A DNA stretch of 64,000 bases from Diphasiastrum complanatum (lineage: Eukaryota > Streptophyta > Lycopodiopsida > Lycopodiales > Lycopodiaceae), in the NCBI GenBank assembly GCA_029204225.1, contig CM055102.1, positions 10,425,456 to 10,489,455 on the forward strand, given 5' to 3'. Shown here in pieces: positions 10,329 to 25,192 of this stretch; within the stretch, counting starts at the first letter, position 1; each line of letters opens with the position of its first letter. The position numbers and the translations under genes were made by a program. The notes under the pieces are model-generated. The model was not told the origin of the DNA. It did not search any database and saw only the letters and a program-made list of their open reading frames with translations.

Positions 10329-12676
10329 AAACACACCTTGTCTTCTTCTCCATCTTTGATGAAGCCCTCGAGTTGGCACATGTAGATTTCCTCTTCCAAG
10401 AATCCATTCAAGAAAGCATTTGTCACATCAAGTTGGAAGAGCTCCCATTTGAAAGAAGTAGCAAGACATATAATTAATCTAATGGTCACAAGCTTTGCAA
10501 CAGCTGCAAAGGTTTCATCATAATCTATGCCTTTGACTTGCAAAAAAACTTTTGCTACAAGTATTGCTTAATACTTATGAATGGAACCATCTTGATTATA
10601 TTTCAATCTATATATCCATTTACAAGTAAGAGGTTTTTTTCCATAAGGTAGATCAACAAGCTTCCAAGTTTGATTTTCCATTAATGCATCAAACTCAATT
10701 GCATAGCTTTCCTCCAATATTCCTCAAAACTAGTTGGTTCTTCAAGCATAGTAGTCAAGAAAGAGTTGAGTAGTTGAGTTTCTTCCCTTTGCTCCCCTTT
10801 TTCACTATAAGTGAGCCTTGATGGCTCAATCCTTGTCCTTATTGATCTTCTTGGCACCCTTGGACTTTGAGTAAGTTCCACTTGATCTTCATCTTCATGA
10901 AGCTCCTCCTCAGCCAAGTTGATTATTGTTGGAAGTCACCTTTCCTTTGGCTTGGAGAGATTTATCAAAAAGTACATCTCTACTTACAACAACTTTCTTG
11001 GTAATAGGATCAAATATCCTATAAGATTTCTTACTTTCACTACAACCAACAAAGATGCCTTTGAAAGAAGTGGCATCTTCCTTTTTCCTTATTTCTAAAG
11101 GAATATGTACATAACAAGTACATCCAAAAACTTTCAAATCACTAAGATTTGGCTTTTTTCCAAACAATACTTCATAAGGTGTAAGTCCTTTAATGGCACT
11201 ATTAGTCATTCTATTACATAGAAAGTTTGCACACAAAATAGCTTCTCCCCAAAATGAAATAGGAAGGGATGCATCTAATCTCAAAGCTTTAGCACACTCA
11301 CATAGTGTCCTATTCTTTCTCTCATCTACTCCATTTTGTTGTGGAGTATATGTGCAAGTAAACTCTCTCCTTATGCCATTAGTTTCACAAAACTCTTTCA
11401 TCCTATTGGAGATGTACTCCCCTCCATTATCACTTCTTAATACTTTCAGGCTAGTATTAAGTTGCTTTTCCACAAGAGTTTTGAACTTTACAAGGACTCA
11501 AAAACTTCACTTTTCTTAGACAAGAGATAAACCCAAGAGTATCTTGATCTATCATCAATAAAAGTGACATACATAAGAGCTCCACCATTTGATTCATGTG
11601 AAAATGAATGAACATCTGAGTGTATAAGGTCAAGAGGAGAGTTAGATCTTGTCAAAGATCTCTTGAAAGGTAGCTTATGAGATTTGGAGAGTCCACAAGC
11701 TTCACAAAGCTTGCCACACTTGGATATGGTTTTGGGAAGTCCACTCGCTAGCTCCTTTGTCACCATGGTCTCCATAGCTTTGTAGTTAGGATGGCCTAAC
11801 CTTTTGTGCCATAATTCCACTTGAGTGAGCTCCTCCCTTGCCATGTTCACACTTCCAACCATCACGTTAGCATCCAATTTGAATAACCTCCCTTGCTTGA
11901 AACCACTAGCAATACATTTTTCATCTTTCAAGATAGAACATTCTCCATGCTTGAAATGTACATCTAATCCACTATCCATAAATTGTCCTACACTCAACAA
12001 GTTCTTTGTAATTGAAGGTACATAAAGAACATTGTCTAGATCTAATTTTTTAGATGATCCTAGACATAAAGGAATGGATCCAACACCTACAATCTCACAT
12101 TCTTGATCACTTGCAGTGAAGATAAATCTCTTAGAACTATTGTAAGAAAGTAGATTAGAAAAGTAGTCTTTTTGGTGAGTCATGTGAGAGCTTGCCCCAC
12201 TATCAATCCACCAAGTGTCTTGATTAGATGTTTGTGGTGAGGATACCATCAAAGATAGATTGCCTTTTTCCTCATCCTCCTTAAGCACAAGATTGCCTTG
12301 ATTGTCCTTCTCTTGGGCATTCTTCTTCTTGTAGCACTCGGATGCAAAATGTCTCTTTTTTCCACAAAAGAAACAATTTAGCTTCTTCTTGTCCTTCTTG
12401 CTCTTGCCTTTGGAACTTGATGCTCCATCTTTGCTCTCCATCTCCATGTCTTGAGTCTTCTTGGATGGAAAATTTTTCTTCTTGCCTTTCAAGGAAAAGT
12501 TAGCTTTTTCATCACCATCATTCAAAGATAAGCAACTCATGTACCTCCACCTCAAGTACTATGTCATAAAGATCATGAAGTACAAGCAAAGACTCCATTC
12601 GAACTATCCAAGTAGCATAATTAGTGGATGTAAGCCTTTCACTAGCTTCAAGCAAAAAACCACCCATTGATGCCAT
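10329..12676 (-). pseudogene. Older Copia gag-pol, N-terminal part to RT, with frameshifts
   Basis: Read leftward from an ATG at 12676 (MASMGGFLLEASERLTSTNY). Gag N-terminus of about 45 codons, then a jump to the zinc knuckle region (CFFCGKKRHFASEC, frame 11488-12555), so most of gag is deleted. The same frame carries protease DSGASSH and GAG-pre-integrase WHKRLGH. Integrase continues in another frame at 10910-11473 (SDNGGEY, QQNGVDERKNRTL). The linker to RT is in a third frame at 10681-10917. The RT start is at 10329-10543 (IDYDETFAAVAKLVTIRLI, FLNGFLEEEIYM). At least four frame breaks are visible. The RT stops at 10329 and continues at 4169 on the far side of the young insertion. Confidence 0.85.
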
Positions 12677-13262
12677 TTTTGAATGTGAAAAAGCACTAGA
12701 AACTCTTATGTTTCTCTAAGAGATCTGAACCTATAGTCTTCTAGCAATTAGAAAGCTTATAGAAACAAGCCTATCACTCATGAACCAATCTAGAATGATG
12801 GAGATTTAGATTCTAGTCTCAAACTTGCAAAATCACTTCTGAATCTATGATTTTTAGCAATATTTCTCTTCAACTTCAACATGCACTCAAAAAATCAGAG
12901 AAAATCATTTAATGTTCCTAATTCAAGCTTCCATTTTAATTTTTTGGCTGATCTAATCCAAGCACTAATCAAGGGATTAGAATCTTTATTGAAAATGCTT
13001 GATTTTGCACTAAAAATCTCTCAAATTGGGGTGTGAGTCAAATTGTACAATTTTTTGAATTTTCTCGGCAAAAACTTGAGCTGTACGGCCTCACACGTGT
13101 GAAAAGTGTTCCTACAACCCACAACAAGTTCTGGTCCAAAAAATTTGAGAATACCTATCAAATCCAACTCGCTACACAAAAATTAGCTAGTTTCCTAAAA
13201 CTTGCTAATTTTGGCTTTGATTTGGATCAACCCTATCAATTTCAATAAAACCTCTTGTACTT
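12677..13262 (-). other. 5' leader of the older Copia element
   Basis: Untranslated sequence between the primer site and the gag ATG. It is an imperfect inverted copy of 14153 onward, the leader of the plus-strand element. Both contain the palindrome TCACACGTGTGA (13091-13102 and 14313-14324). Confidence 0.75.
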
Positions 13263-13275
13263 GGCTCTGATACCA
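13263..13275 (-). other. Primer-binding site, initiator tRNA-Met
   Basis: Minus-strand TGGTATCAGAGCC next to the LTR remnant at 13276. It mirrors the plus-strand site at 14140-14152. Confidence 0.9.
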
Positions 13276-13317
13276 TGTGGAAAAAGTACAAAATGGACCA
13301 AGAGTGGATCCTAATCT
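13276..13317 (-). repeat. 42-bp LTR remnant (minus)
   Basis: This is the inner end of a 5' LTR. Its sequence is nearly the reverse complement of the end of the plus-strand LTR at about 14098-14139. The rest of this LTR is missing, because a plus-strand LTR of the same family starts at 13318. Confidence 0.8.
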
Positions 13318-14139
13318 TGTGAAAAATGCAAAAATAAGCTTGGTAGAGGCCAAAAATCTTGTATATAGATAAACACACATGTGTGGAGCTTGTTTCCACG
13401 TGTGAAAATAGTGTACTTGTCATGTACCATAATCATATAGGTTGTACATATGATTTAATTCAGGTTCTAGTGGCTAAAAAGGCCAAAAACTAGTTTTCTA
13501 GATATATGACACATGGCATCAATCTATTGATTGCATGAGCCAAATATTTTGGTTAGTTGTCATATCCCATGTGTAGAGGACAGCTCACACGTGTGGAATA
13601 AGCTGAAGTAGGCGAATTTTGAATTCTAGAAGATTTCCAAGTAGATCTCCATATAGAAGGAAAATGGACCAAAAGTGCTCAAAATAGAAGGTTTTGTCCA
13701 AGTGTCAGTTTTGCATGATGAATCATCATATGACAAAGCACCTTCACACATGTGGGATCAAAGGGATGATCAGTACCACGAGCTCTCACTTATTGTATAT
13801 ATAGAGCCACATTTGGCCATAATCATTGTGAGACACCAATCTTGGTTTTGGAAGCAATTTTGAGTGATTCTCTCCATTTGTCTACATTTGTTTTGATTGT
13901 TTTGAGGTTCTATCAATGTGTACTTGATTTTCAGGTTGAAGTCCGTACTTAGACAGTGTTTCACACGTGTGAAACCAGAAAGTACACTTACCTTCAATCA
14001 ATGATTGTTCTTGTTAGGATTTTGTGTCTAGAATTGATCTTAATCTGAAGTAGATTGATAGATCAAGTAATCTGAAAACCAATCCCTCTTGAGGATCAGA
14101 TTAGGATCCACTCTTGGTCCTTTTTGTACTTTTTGCACA
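13318..14139 (+). repeat. 5' LTR of the plus-strand Copia element (822 bp)
   Basis: Begins TGTGAAAAATGCAAAAATAAG, matching the start of the LTR ending at 3028, and ends TTTTTGCACA just before a tRNA-Met primer site. It carries three CACGTG or CACACGTGTG palindromes (13397, 13586 and 13971). Confidence 0.8.
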
Positions 14140-14152
14140 TGGTATCAGAGCC
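14140..14152 (+). other. Primer-binding site, initiator tRNA-Met (plus)
   Basis: TGGTATCAGAGCC directly after the LTR, defining the plus orientation of this element. Confidence 0.9.
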
Positions 14153-15813
14153 TAGTACAAGAGGTTTTGTTGAAATTGATAGGGTTAATCCAAACGAAAG
14201 CCAAAATTAGCAGTTTTTTGGAAACTAGTCAAATTTTGTGTAGCGAGTTGGATTTGATAGCTATCCTCAAAATTTTTGGTCCAGATCTTCTTGTGGGCTG
14301 TAGGAACCCTTTTCACACGTGTGAGGCTGTACAGCTCCGGTTCTGACTGAGAAATTTCAAAAATTTGTAGAATTTGACTCACATACCCAATTTGAGTGAT
14401 TTTTGGTGCAAAATCAAGCATTTTCTATAGAGAATCTAATCCCTTGATTAGTTCTTGGATTAGATCAGCCAAGAAATTAAATTTGAAGCTTGAATTAGGT
14501 GCATTAATTGCTTATCTCTGATTTTTTGAGTGCATGTTGAAGTTGAGAGAGATTTTGCTAAAAATCATAGATTAAGGAGTGATATGCAAGGTGAGAGGTT
14601 GAAATCCATTGTACCATCACTCTAGATTTGTTCAAAAGTGATAGGGTCAAGTTTAGAAGCATCAATTTGCTAAAAAACATCTTTGGATCTGTTCTCCAAG
14701 TGAAACCTTTGAGAGTTTCTAGTGCATATAGAGCATCTATGCAAATCTTTTGTAGAATTTGACATAGATTGGCTTAAATTGAGAGTTCTAGAAAAGAGAT
14801 TGAGATCCAAGTCACATTGTTCAACCCTACTCAATTTGTTTGAGTGATTGTAAGGTTTGAAAAGAGTCATTAAGGTGTCTATGACAAATGTGTAGAGAGA
14901 GATCCAATTTTCTAAGAGTTCCTTCCTTTGTAGAGGGCAAGATCTAGAAGCTCATTTTGTGTTGTTATTGGTGGAGAGTTTGTCTTCTCCTAAGTGATCA
15001 AATATTTCTAAGTGGAATTAGCTCTTTGAAGCACAATATCTTAGTGAGAAAAATCACAACTTTTGATTTTGAATTTCATTCCAAGTCTTAAAAGGTAGAG
15101 TAATTGGTGGAATCCAATAGGAGTGATCGAATTCAATTTGTTGAGCAAAAATTGACATAGAATGTATGAAACTCAAATTAGTTCTATTCAACTTTCTTTG
15201 TGAGAGTGTGAGGGTCAATTTGTGATCCCATTGGATGTCTAGAATGAGGAGTCCATATTTGAGTATTCATGCATGGTTGAGATCTTTGTGAATCTCTAGT
15301 TGTCTAAATTTTTTAAGCTTTGTGAAAAATTGATGGTATAGTTTGTTGTCAAATCAAATCAAATTCATTCTAAATCTCAAGAGTGAGATTATTTGGGTCA
15401 AGAGTGAGGCCAAAAGAAGTGATTAAGTTTGATTTTCATGTGTTTGAAACAAAACCCATCTTTTGTTCAAGAATCTCAAGTGTTGAGAGAACTAGTCAAG
15501 TGAAAAGGAAAATCTAGGTGTCAAATCTTTTCATATCCATTTCAATTTTCAAAAGAAAGAGTCACTGGTATTTGATGAGTCCAATAGGAGATTGGATCTG
15601 ATTTCTTTTGTGATTTGATTCAAAGATTATGTGCTTTTGTCTTAGTGATCAAAGCAAAGTTTCCAAGTGAGTAGTCATTAGTGTGAAGATTGATTCTTAG
15701 GTTTGTGAGCTAGATCTTTTGTAGATCATTCTAGATTATTGAAGATGTTCAAATCTAGTCTCTTGAAAGTCGCAAATTACATTTGCATAATCATATCATA
15801 GGTTTTTATTCAC
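14153..15813 (+). other. Long leader of the plus-strand Copia element
   Basis: About 1.66 kb without a gene. The first 500 bp are an inverted, diverged copy of 12677-13262. The remainder is rich in short GTGATCAAAT-like phrases but shows no coding frame. Confidence 0.65.
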
Positions 15814-16880
15814 ATGGCATCAATAGGTGGCATCCTATTGAAGGAAAGAAAGGATCCTAAGTGCAACCTTTGTGGCAAGGGAGGATATTTTTTCTCAAGA
15901 TGCTACAAAAAGAAGACCAGTCCATCCAAGGAGAACCAAAGCAAGGGGGCCGAGGTGAAGGATGGAGCTTCAAGTTCAAAATGCAAATACAAGAAGGACA
16001 AGTCGAAGGAAAGGTGTTTCCTTTGTGGAAAGGTGAATGAGGCTTGGAGTTTCACAAGGACTTGCAAGATTTGTCTTCAAGAGTCCATCACAACACATGT
16101 CAAATCTTTTGAAATTTTTCATTTGGAAGTGAATTGTTTGGTTCAAGATGCAAAGATAGATGTCACTTTCATGAAAGTAACTTGGATTTATTTTATGTCC
16201 TTGGAAAGTATTTTGCTTGTAACTTTGGACAAGTTCAAACTTATTGTTATTATCCAAGAGATATCAATCAAGAATAAGGAGCAATCACAAAATGAAAATA
16301 GTTTCATTTATGCTCTCATGTCAACTTATGAAGAACCATTTTGCTTTGAAGAGATTTTTGTATCTCAAAGGTGGATTAAGGCAATACTAGTTGAGTGTGA
16401 TGCCTTAAAAGATAGCAAAATATGTTTTCCTTGTAAGCTTGCATTAGTTATGAAGTCAAGGAAATGAAAATATCTTCATAATGTAGGATCTTTTGGTTTC
16501 AATAAGATCATGAATGATGTGTTCATTCATAAAGATGAAAATTGTATGTTTTCAATCCTAAAGGCAAGTTGTAAACTTCTTATGAGAATAAGTGAAGCAT
16601 CCAAAGTGGACACTTATATCCATAAGCAAGTAGTTAGCCTTATTGAGATGGAGATACCTTTTGATTTCAATATTGGAAAAATCATGCCAAGTTGTGGTGA
16701 TTTTTGGACTTATGTTTCTAGCATAAGTAATCTTGATAATCATAGGAAGTGCATATTGAATGGTCATACTTGTTGTGATCATTATGAGACGGAGGTCTCG
16801 TATTTTCGTCAAGAAGGAGCATCATGAAGAGGATCTTAAGGAGTCATCTCAAGGTTCAAGTGTGCCAATCAAGACTGATG
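15814..16880 (+). pseudogene. Degenerate, internally deleted Copia gag-pol
   Basis: A 217-codon frame from an ATG at 15814 starts MASIGGILL, like the gag at 12676. It jumps at once to a zinc-knuckle region (CNLCGKGGYFFSRC, where the zinc-binding His is Tyr; then CFLCGK), and then to a segment ending STYEEPFCFEEIFVSQRWIK, which matches the linker before RT. Beyond 16467 the frame is broken. A stretch near 16800-16850 (KEHHEEDLKESSQGSS) resembles the end of integrase in the young element. Protease, most of integrase, RT and RNase H are gone. It is bounded on the right by a Ty3-like sequence. Confidence 0.65.
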
Positions 16881-17170
16881 ACGATTTTGTCTCCTTTTTC
16901 ACCAAAATATCAGAAAATGAACGATTTTTTTTTGTTTTCGTTGATTTTTCAGATCCAAATAGTTCTTAAGAATGGTGATCTATATGGATTCCCCTGCTCA
17001 ACAATCAAATTAGATTTCAAATAGGAAATTCCACTCAAATCAAGCAAGATCTCTTCCAATTTAACCCTAAAATGCAATTTTAACCCTATTATGCCAAAAC
17101 AAAATGCCTAAACACAAGCTAACATCCATCCATGCATCAAATACATGCTGAAAACTGAAAAATTGGCATA

Positions 17171-17190
17171 GCTCCCCGGCAACGGCACCA
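17171..17190 (-). other. Primer-binding site, tRNA-Asp type
   Basis: Minus strand TGGTGCCGTTGCCGGGGAGC, matching the complement of the plant tRNA-Asp 3' end at nearly every base. This primer choice is known for the Athila/Tat side of plant Ty3 elements. Confidence 0.85.
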
Positions 17191-17194
17191 AAAT

Positions 17195-17945
17195 TGTTGT
17201 CGACATTTCCTATTCTACCCTCAACCCTATATCCAAGCACACAAGCATCAAGTAGATGAAGAGGATTCACTGGTTGTCATGCAGAGATTCGTTCCCATGA
17301 GAGCAATAGCATATTCCATAATCCAGCAAATGCATATGATTCATATCTAACACTAAGATCTATTAACACTAAGCATTAACATTACATCCATTAACACTAG
17401 ATCCACAACAATGATAGAGACTTACTTTTCTCTCTCTCTCTTTTTCTCTCACAAAAGGCATAAGAATGATCAATCCCAATAAGCATCAAATCCAACAATT
17501 AGCAATCCAAAGAAAACATGAGAGTTAGAGAGGAAAGATGGAGAGCAAGGACATTCCATATCCATTCCATAAGAGGGCCAACCCACTTGTATTGAAATAA
17601 AGAGAATATGGCCAAATGATTCGAATTTACCACTATATAGTGGATTTTAGGGCTTTGGTCTCAAATCCTATTGGCCAGTTTGTACCTCTCTAACTATTTG
17701 AATTTGAAACTTAGAGGGAACCATTTTGAAAATTGGTGGAAACCCTTTTTATTCACTAACTTGACTATTAGGCCCTGCGACATTAAAAGTCCCGCAAAAA
17801 GGCCTAAAGCCATTTTATTGACTTCTAACTAATCAATTATCTATGTGATCATCGGGTTGGACTTACACACACACACAGGGTGCCAAATCCCTCTCACTTA
17901 TTAACTATGGTTAGGGTTTCCTCGGTATCCGCAAACCCTCCAACA
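17195..17945 (-). repeat. Ty3-like LTR (751 bp)
   Basis: Minus strand starts TGTTGGAGGGTTTGCGGAT, as at 310. Its inner end differs (GTCGACAACA instead of CCCACTACA). A short interrupted CT tract at 17430-17453 is at the position of the long GA tract of the 48-kb copy. Confidence 0.8.
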
Positions 17946-21870
<3,925 letters not shown>

Positions 21871-21957
21871 CTTCTTGGTTTCCAAGGGGAGGCTCGAACC
21901 TGGGACCAAAGAAACTTTGGATGCCAAGCTAACCAGTTGAGCCAACCCCGTTGGGTT
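21871..21957 (-). mobile_element. tRNA-derived SINE, very short, with 14-bp target duplications
   Basis: On the minus strand the element holds a pol III A box (TGGCTCAACTGGTTAGC, 21928-21944) and B box (GGTTCGAGCCT, 21890-21900) spaced as in a tRNA, followed by only about 20 bp of tail. It is flanked by the perfect direct repeat AAACTTGGGTAGTG at 21857-21870 and 21958-21971. Direct repeats of this length are the mark of target-primed retroposition. It does not fold as a normal tRNA in its anticodon part by eye, so I do not call it a functional tRNA gene. Confidence 0.85.
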
Positions 21958-21971
21958 AAACTTGGGTAGTG

Positions 21972-22630
21972 GCATGGGTAAGATATCTAACCGATTATCC
22001 TCAAAACTTACGCTAAGGAAATGTACCAACACCCATATGTGACTAAAGTGGGCTATAAGCTAAGAGTCTAATTAAGAAGTGGGGCTAGCTAGCATCACTA
22101 TTTAGTAAGAAGAGAACTTTTGGTTCATTGATATTTGGTTTTAAACCTCTGAAAAATCTGATTTTTGAAGAGGTTGACATCTGCTCAGTGCAGAGAGAGG
22201 TTGGTGAAGGTCGCAATACTGTTAGCAAACCTGCTAGGAAGAGGAAGGTATCCCTGTGCTTTGAACCCCGTGTAAACAAGTCTGGACAACCGTTAATAAT
22301 GTTAGTCTGTTGAGGACTTCTTTGGAAGCTATATCCAATTTGTTGGATAACCTACAGTAGACAGAAACATGTAGTTGTTGTTGCAAATGATCGTTGAACA
22401 TTTAAAGGCCTGCATGTAAGAGAAGATTCTTTGTTGTGTCGACATGCCATGCAAGAACAAATGACGTTGTTTCATATTCAATTAGGCTTGTCGGTGTTTT
22501 ATTTGAAAATAACATTTGTATAGATGGTTGTTTTCTTTCTTTCACAAAGGTGTTTATTTGATGCTTATTATTTTAACCTAACAACTAGGGTGTTAGAACT
22601 TTTTGCAGGTTGGATGAGGAGTTGGAGTGA
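21972..22630. other. Intergenic, no gene seen
   Basis: A plus-strand frame of about 60 codons at 22128-22313 matches nothing I know. Nothing else stands out. Confidence 0.3.
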
Positions 22631-22639
22631 GATGTAAAT

Positions 22640-22905
22640 ACTGAAATGTGAATATCGTGAATACTGAAACATGAATATTGTGAATATTGAAACGTGAATA
22701 TCGTGAATATTGATCGTGAAACTCTGAATACTAATCGTGATACTTTGAATATTGATCGTGATACTCTGAATCCTGATCGTGAAAATCTGAATACTGATCA
22801 TGAAACTCTGAATCCTGATTGTGATAATATTGATTGCGAAACTCTGAATATTGATCGTGAAACATTGAATACTGATTACAATACTTTGAATACTTTGATT
22901 ATGAC
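22640..22905. repeat. Minisatellite, about 21-bp unit
   Basis: The unit GATCGTGAAACTCTGAATACT recurs about ten times with point changes. The left third is a related shorter unit (GTGAATATCGTGAATACTGAA). Because 21 is a multiple of three, both strands stay open. The plus frame reads repeated NTDRETL-like heptapeptides (22694-22915). I see no gene context that would make it a protein. Confidence 0.9.
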
Positions 22906-22915
22906 ATTGTTTTAA

Positions 22916-25180
22916 CAATACAATTGTGAATAGAAAATAACAAATTTTTTAAATATTGAAATTGTGATTTTTTTTTATCGAATGTGAATTTTATTAATAA
23001 TATAGAATTATGAAATCAGTGAGTACTCAATCATGGTATTTGTGGTTATTTGTGAGTGTTTAATTGCACAAATTGTGACCATTTTTGTGAATTTAATCGT
23101 AAAATTTAGAACAATTAAATTTATCACTACTTTCATCAATTTATACACAATAAATTGTGATATTCATTTTCTTGCAATTGTGAATGTGCATCATTACATT
23201 GTGAATTTACTACTACTTTCATGAATATTAATTCTTAAACTTTTATATTAGCTATAATACTACAAATACTTTATAATAAAATTTGTCATTCCTTTTGAAA
23301 ACTGATTGCAATATCGTGAATCTACTATTTTAGAAGTTATGCATAATTTTGTGACTATCGATTCTAAGTTTGTGACATGATAAATACTTCAATTGAAAAA
23401 TAATTATGATTATCTGTAAGGTTATAAATTGACTAAATCATTTTCATCCGTTCTTACTAAATGGTCATTTCTAATGTCAAAAATTTACAAATCTCAAAAC
23501 AACACAATTATGGCAAGGCCTTTGTGGTATGCCACAATGTTCTTGTTTTTTATACAATTTGTGGAGTCTTTTTGAGCTAGTGTTGGTTGGGTATAGAATG
23601 TTTTTGATACAAGCCAAGTCCAGTCGATTGCAAAAAAAAAAATTCGCAAATTTAGTACCGGTCCAATATATATTTTAGAAGCTATATGAGCTGTAGAGTG
23701 GTATAAATCGGGCTGGTCTCATTGTTAAAAGTATTTTTTTGAGTGTAATATATATATAACATGCAATTGATTTGGAGATGCCCATATTTGTTGTTGCCCA
23801 TCAATGCATTTGGGGAACTCTAACATAAATATTTACATACTTAAATTTGATATATTGAACTACTAAAAATGCACTACCATATTTTTTTACGGATACAAAA
23901 TTATGCCACTAGTGGGTTATACACACTATATACAGCCTGGCCACGCCATCTGGGAAATGCCAAGAGCGGAGCAAGCTCCTTACAATGTCACTACGCATCG
24001 GCTGGGATTTCGAGTCTGCGCTATACTGGTTGCAGTCAACCACTTCACCCAAGCACTACGTTGCGATGGACTGCACTACCATATTGATACAAGGCAAAAG
24101 TTCCTAAACCCTCCCAAGCCTGGGTATTAAGATGAGTATTAAGATACCGAGAGATCCAATTCTAGAACCTAGTATTACAACATCATATATCAATAGATTT
24201 GTTCTATGATACCATTGTTGATATTAACATGGCACCTATATACCCAACAAACATTGTTTTGAACCCGAGTCACTTGGTTGTTTTTTTTCACACAACTGTC
24301 CAATGCAGTTTAAATTTCTTAAAAGTGATTGTACATATGTCTGGGCATTCAAAAAAATTTGACCAACATTTTCCTGGCAACATGCACTTAAAGAGATCTT
24401 GTGCCCTGTGGGTTATGCACTTAAATATCTTAAGCTTGCCACCGCCATGTTCCAAGCCTCGAGCACGAGACGTCTCCAAGTGGCTAGATGACATGTTGGC
24501 TAGAATCCAAGTGTGGACGTAAAATGTACCGTTCCTTAGCAGCGCAGAGTTTTTATTGGACACACGCCCACAAACTTTTGAGTGATGTGGCCGACGACGA
24601 CAAATCCTAAAGGCCAAAGGAGTAAAGGATTGAAGTTGAAAGTGGGTCCGTGGTTAAGGGTGAACATCCCTGACCAGTGTCCTAAAGGCCAAAGCCCGAA
24701 AGGCCAAAAGTAGAAAAGTGGGAAGGTCAAAAGCACGTGTGCGTGTCCGCAATAAAATAGCTGCGCATCGAGACGCGCTCGTAATACGATACACATTTTA
24801 CAGATACTGCCCCGTTCTAGCGCCGGTGGCCGTCTCGGATCTGCCAAGTCTCAGAGATCATCAACCCTCAAAATTGTAGCGCGTAGCAAGAATGCTTGGT
24901 GGATTGAGCTACATACGCCTGGCCCTTGGGGACGATCGGAAGTCGGGACTCGGAACTCGGAAGGGAAGAACGTGCCTGAAAAGAGAAGGGAATTGGCTGG
25001 ATGCTTCATGGAGACTCAGACAGGAAGCAGTACGGGTGTTTCTCACTCGCCTGGAGCAGGATGGAATGAGAAAGCGAAAGTTAACTGCAGGAAATTGATT
25101 TGTATCTTATTTGATCAATCACAGTCGGAGGGATAGAGAGAGGTATTCACAGCTGGGCTAATTCATGGATCCTCAAGCCT
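22916..25180. other. Unassigned region
   Basis: 22916-23480 is very AT-rich. 24420-25100 is less AT-rich. No gene or element end could be supported. Confidence 0.35.
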
Positions 25181-25185
25181 CAGAG

Positions 25186-25192
25186 TATATAA
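25186..25192 (+). promoter_or_regulatory. TATA box of ERF gene 1
   Basis: GAGTATATAAGAATC lies about 380 bp upstream of the ATG. A block downstream of it (ATCAAAGCCTGAGAT, 25194-25208) and the phrase ATAACGCTCAAA (about 25271-25282) are conserved at the same relative places in genes 2 and 3, which supports a real core promoter and 5' UTR. Confidence 0.7.

Larger units (their letters stand above)
3029..13317 (-). mobile_element. Older Ty1/copia element, interrupted by a younger one
   Basis: Parts in minus-strand order: a 42-bp LTR remnant (13276-13317), tRNA-Met primer site, leader, truncated gag, protease, integrase, the N-terminal part of RT (to 10329), the foreign element 4170-10328, then RT end, RNase H, polypurine tract and 3' LTR start. 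Domain order protease-integrase-RT-RNase H is that of Copia. Several frameshifts and a large gag deletion show it is old and inactive. Confidence 0.85.
16880..17945 (-). mobile_element. 5' end of a Ty3-like element (leader, PBS, LTR)
   Basis: Minus strand. LTR at 17195-17945, four-base spacer, primer site 17171-17190, then a leader that aligns along its length with 48033-48284 of the element at 46380-49193. No gag remains here, since the left end joins Copia sequence at about 16880. It is a truncated insertion or the product of a deletion. Confidence 0.75.

Noticed and set aside
13313-13317. Target duplication aatct for the plus-strand Copia element
   Set aside because: The far end of that element is missing, so no second copy can be compared.
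21871-21957. A functional tRNA gene
   Set aside because: A and B boxes are present, but the central part does not give a normal anticodon stem by eye, and the perfect 14-bp flanking repeats show it is a retroposed SINE.
22568-22918. 116-codon minus-strand protein over the minisatellite
   Set aside because: It is open only because the 21-bp unit lacks stops on that strand; no start context, no homologous domain.
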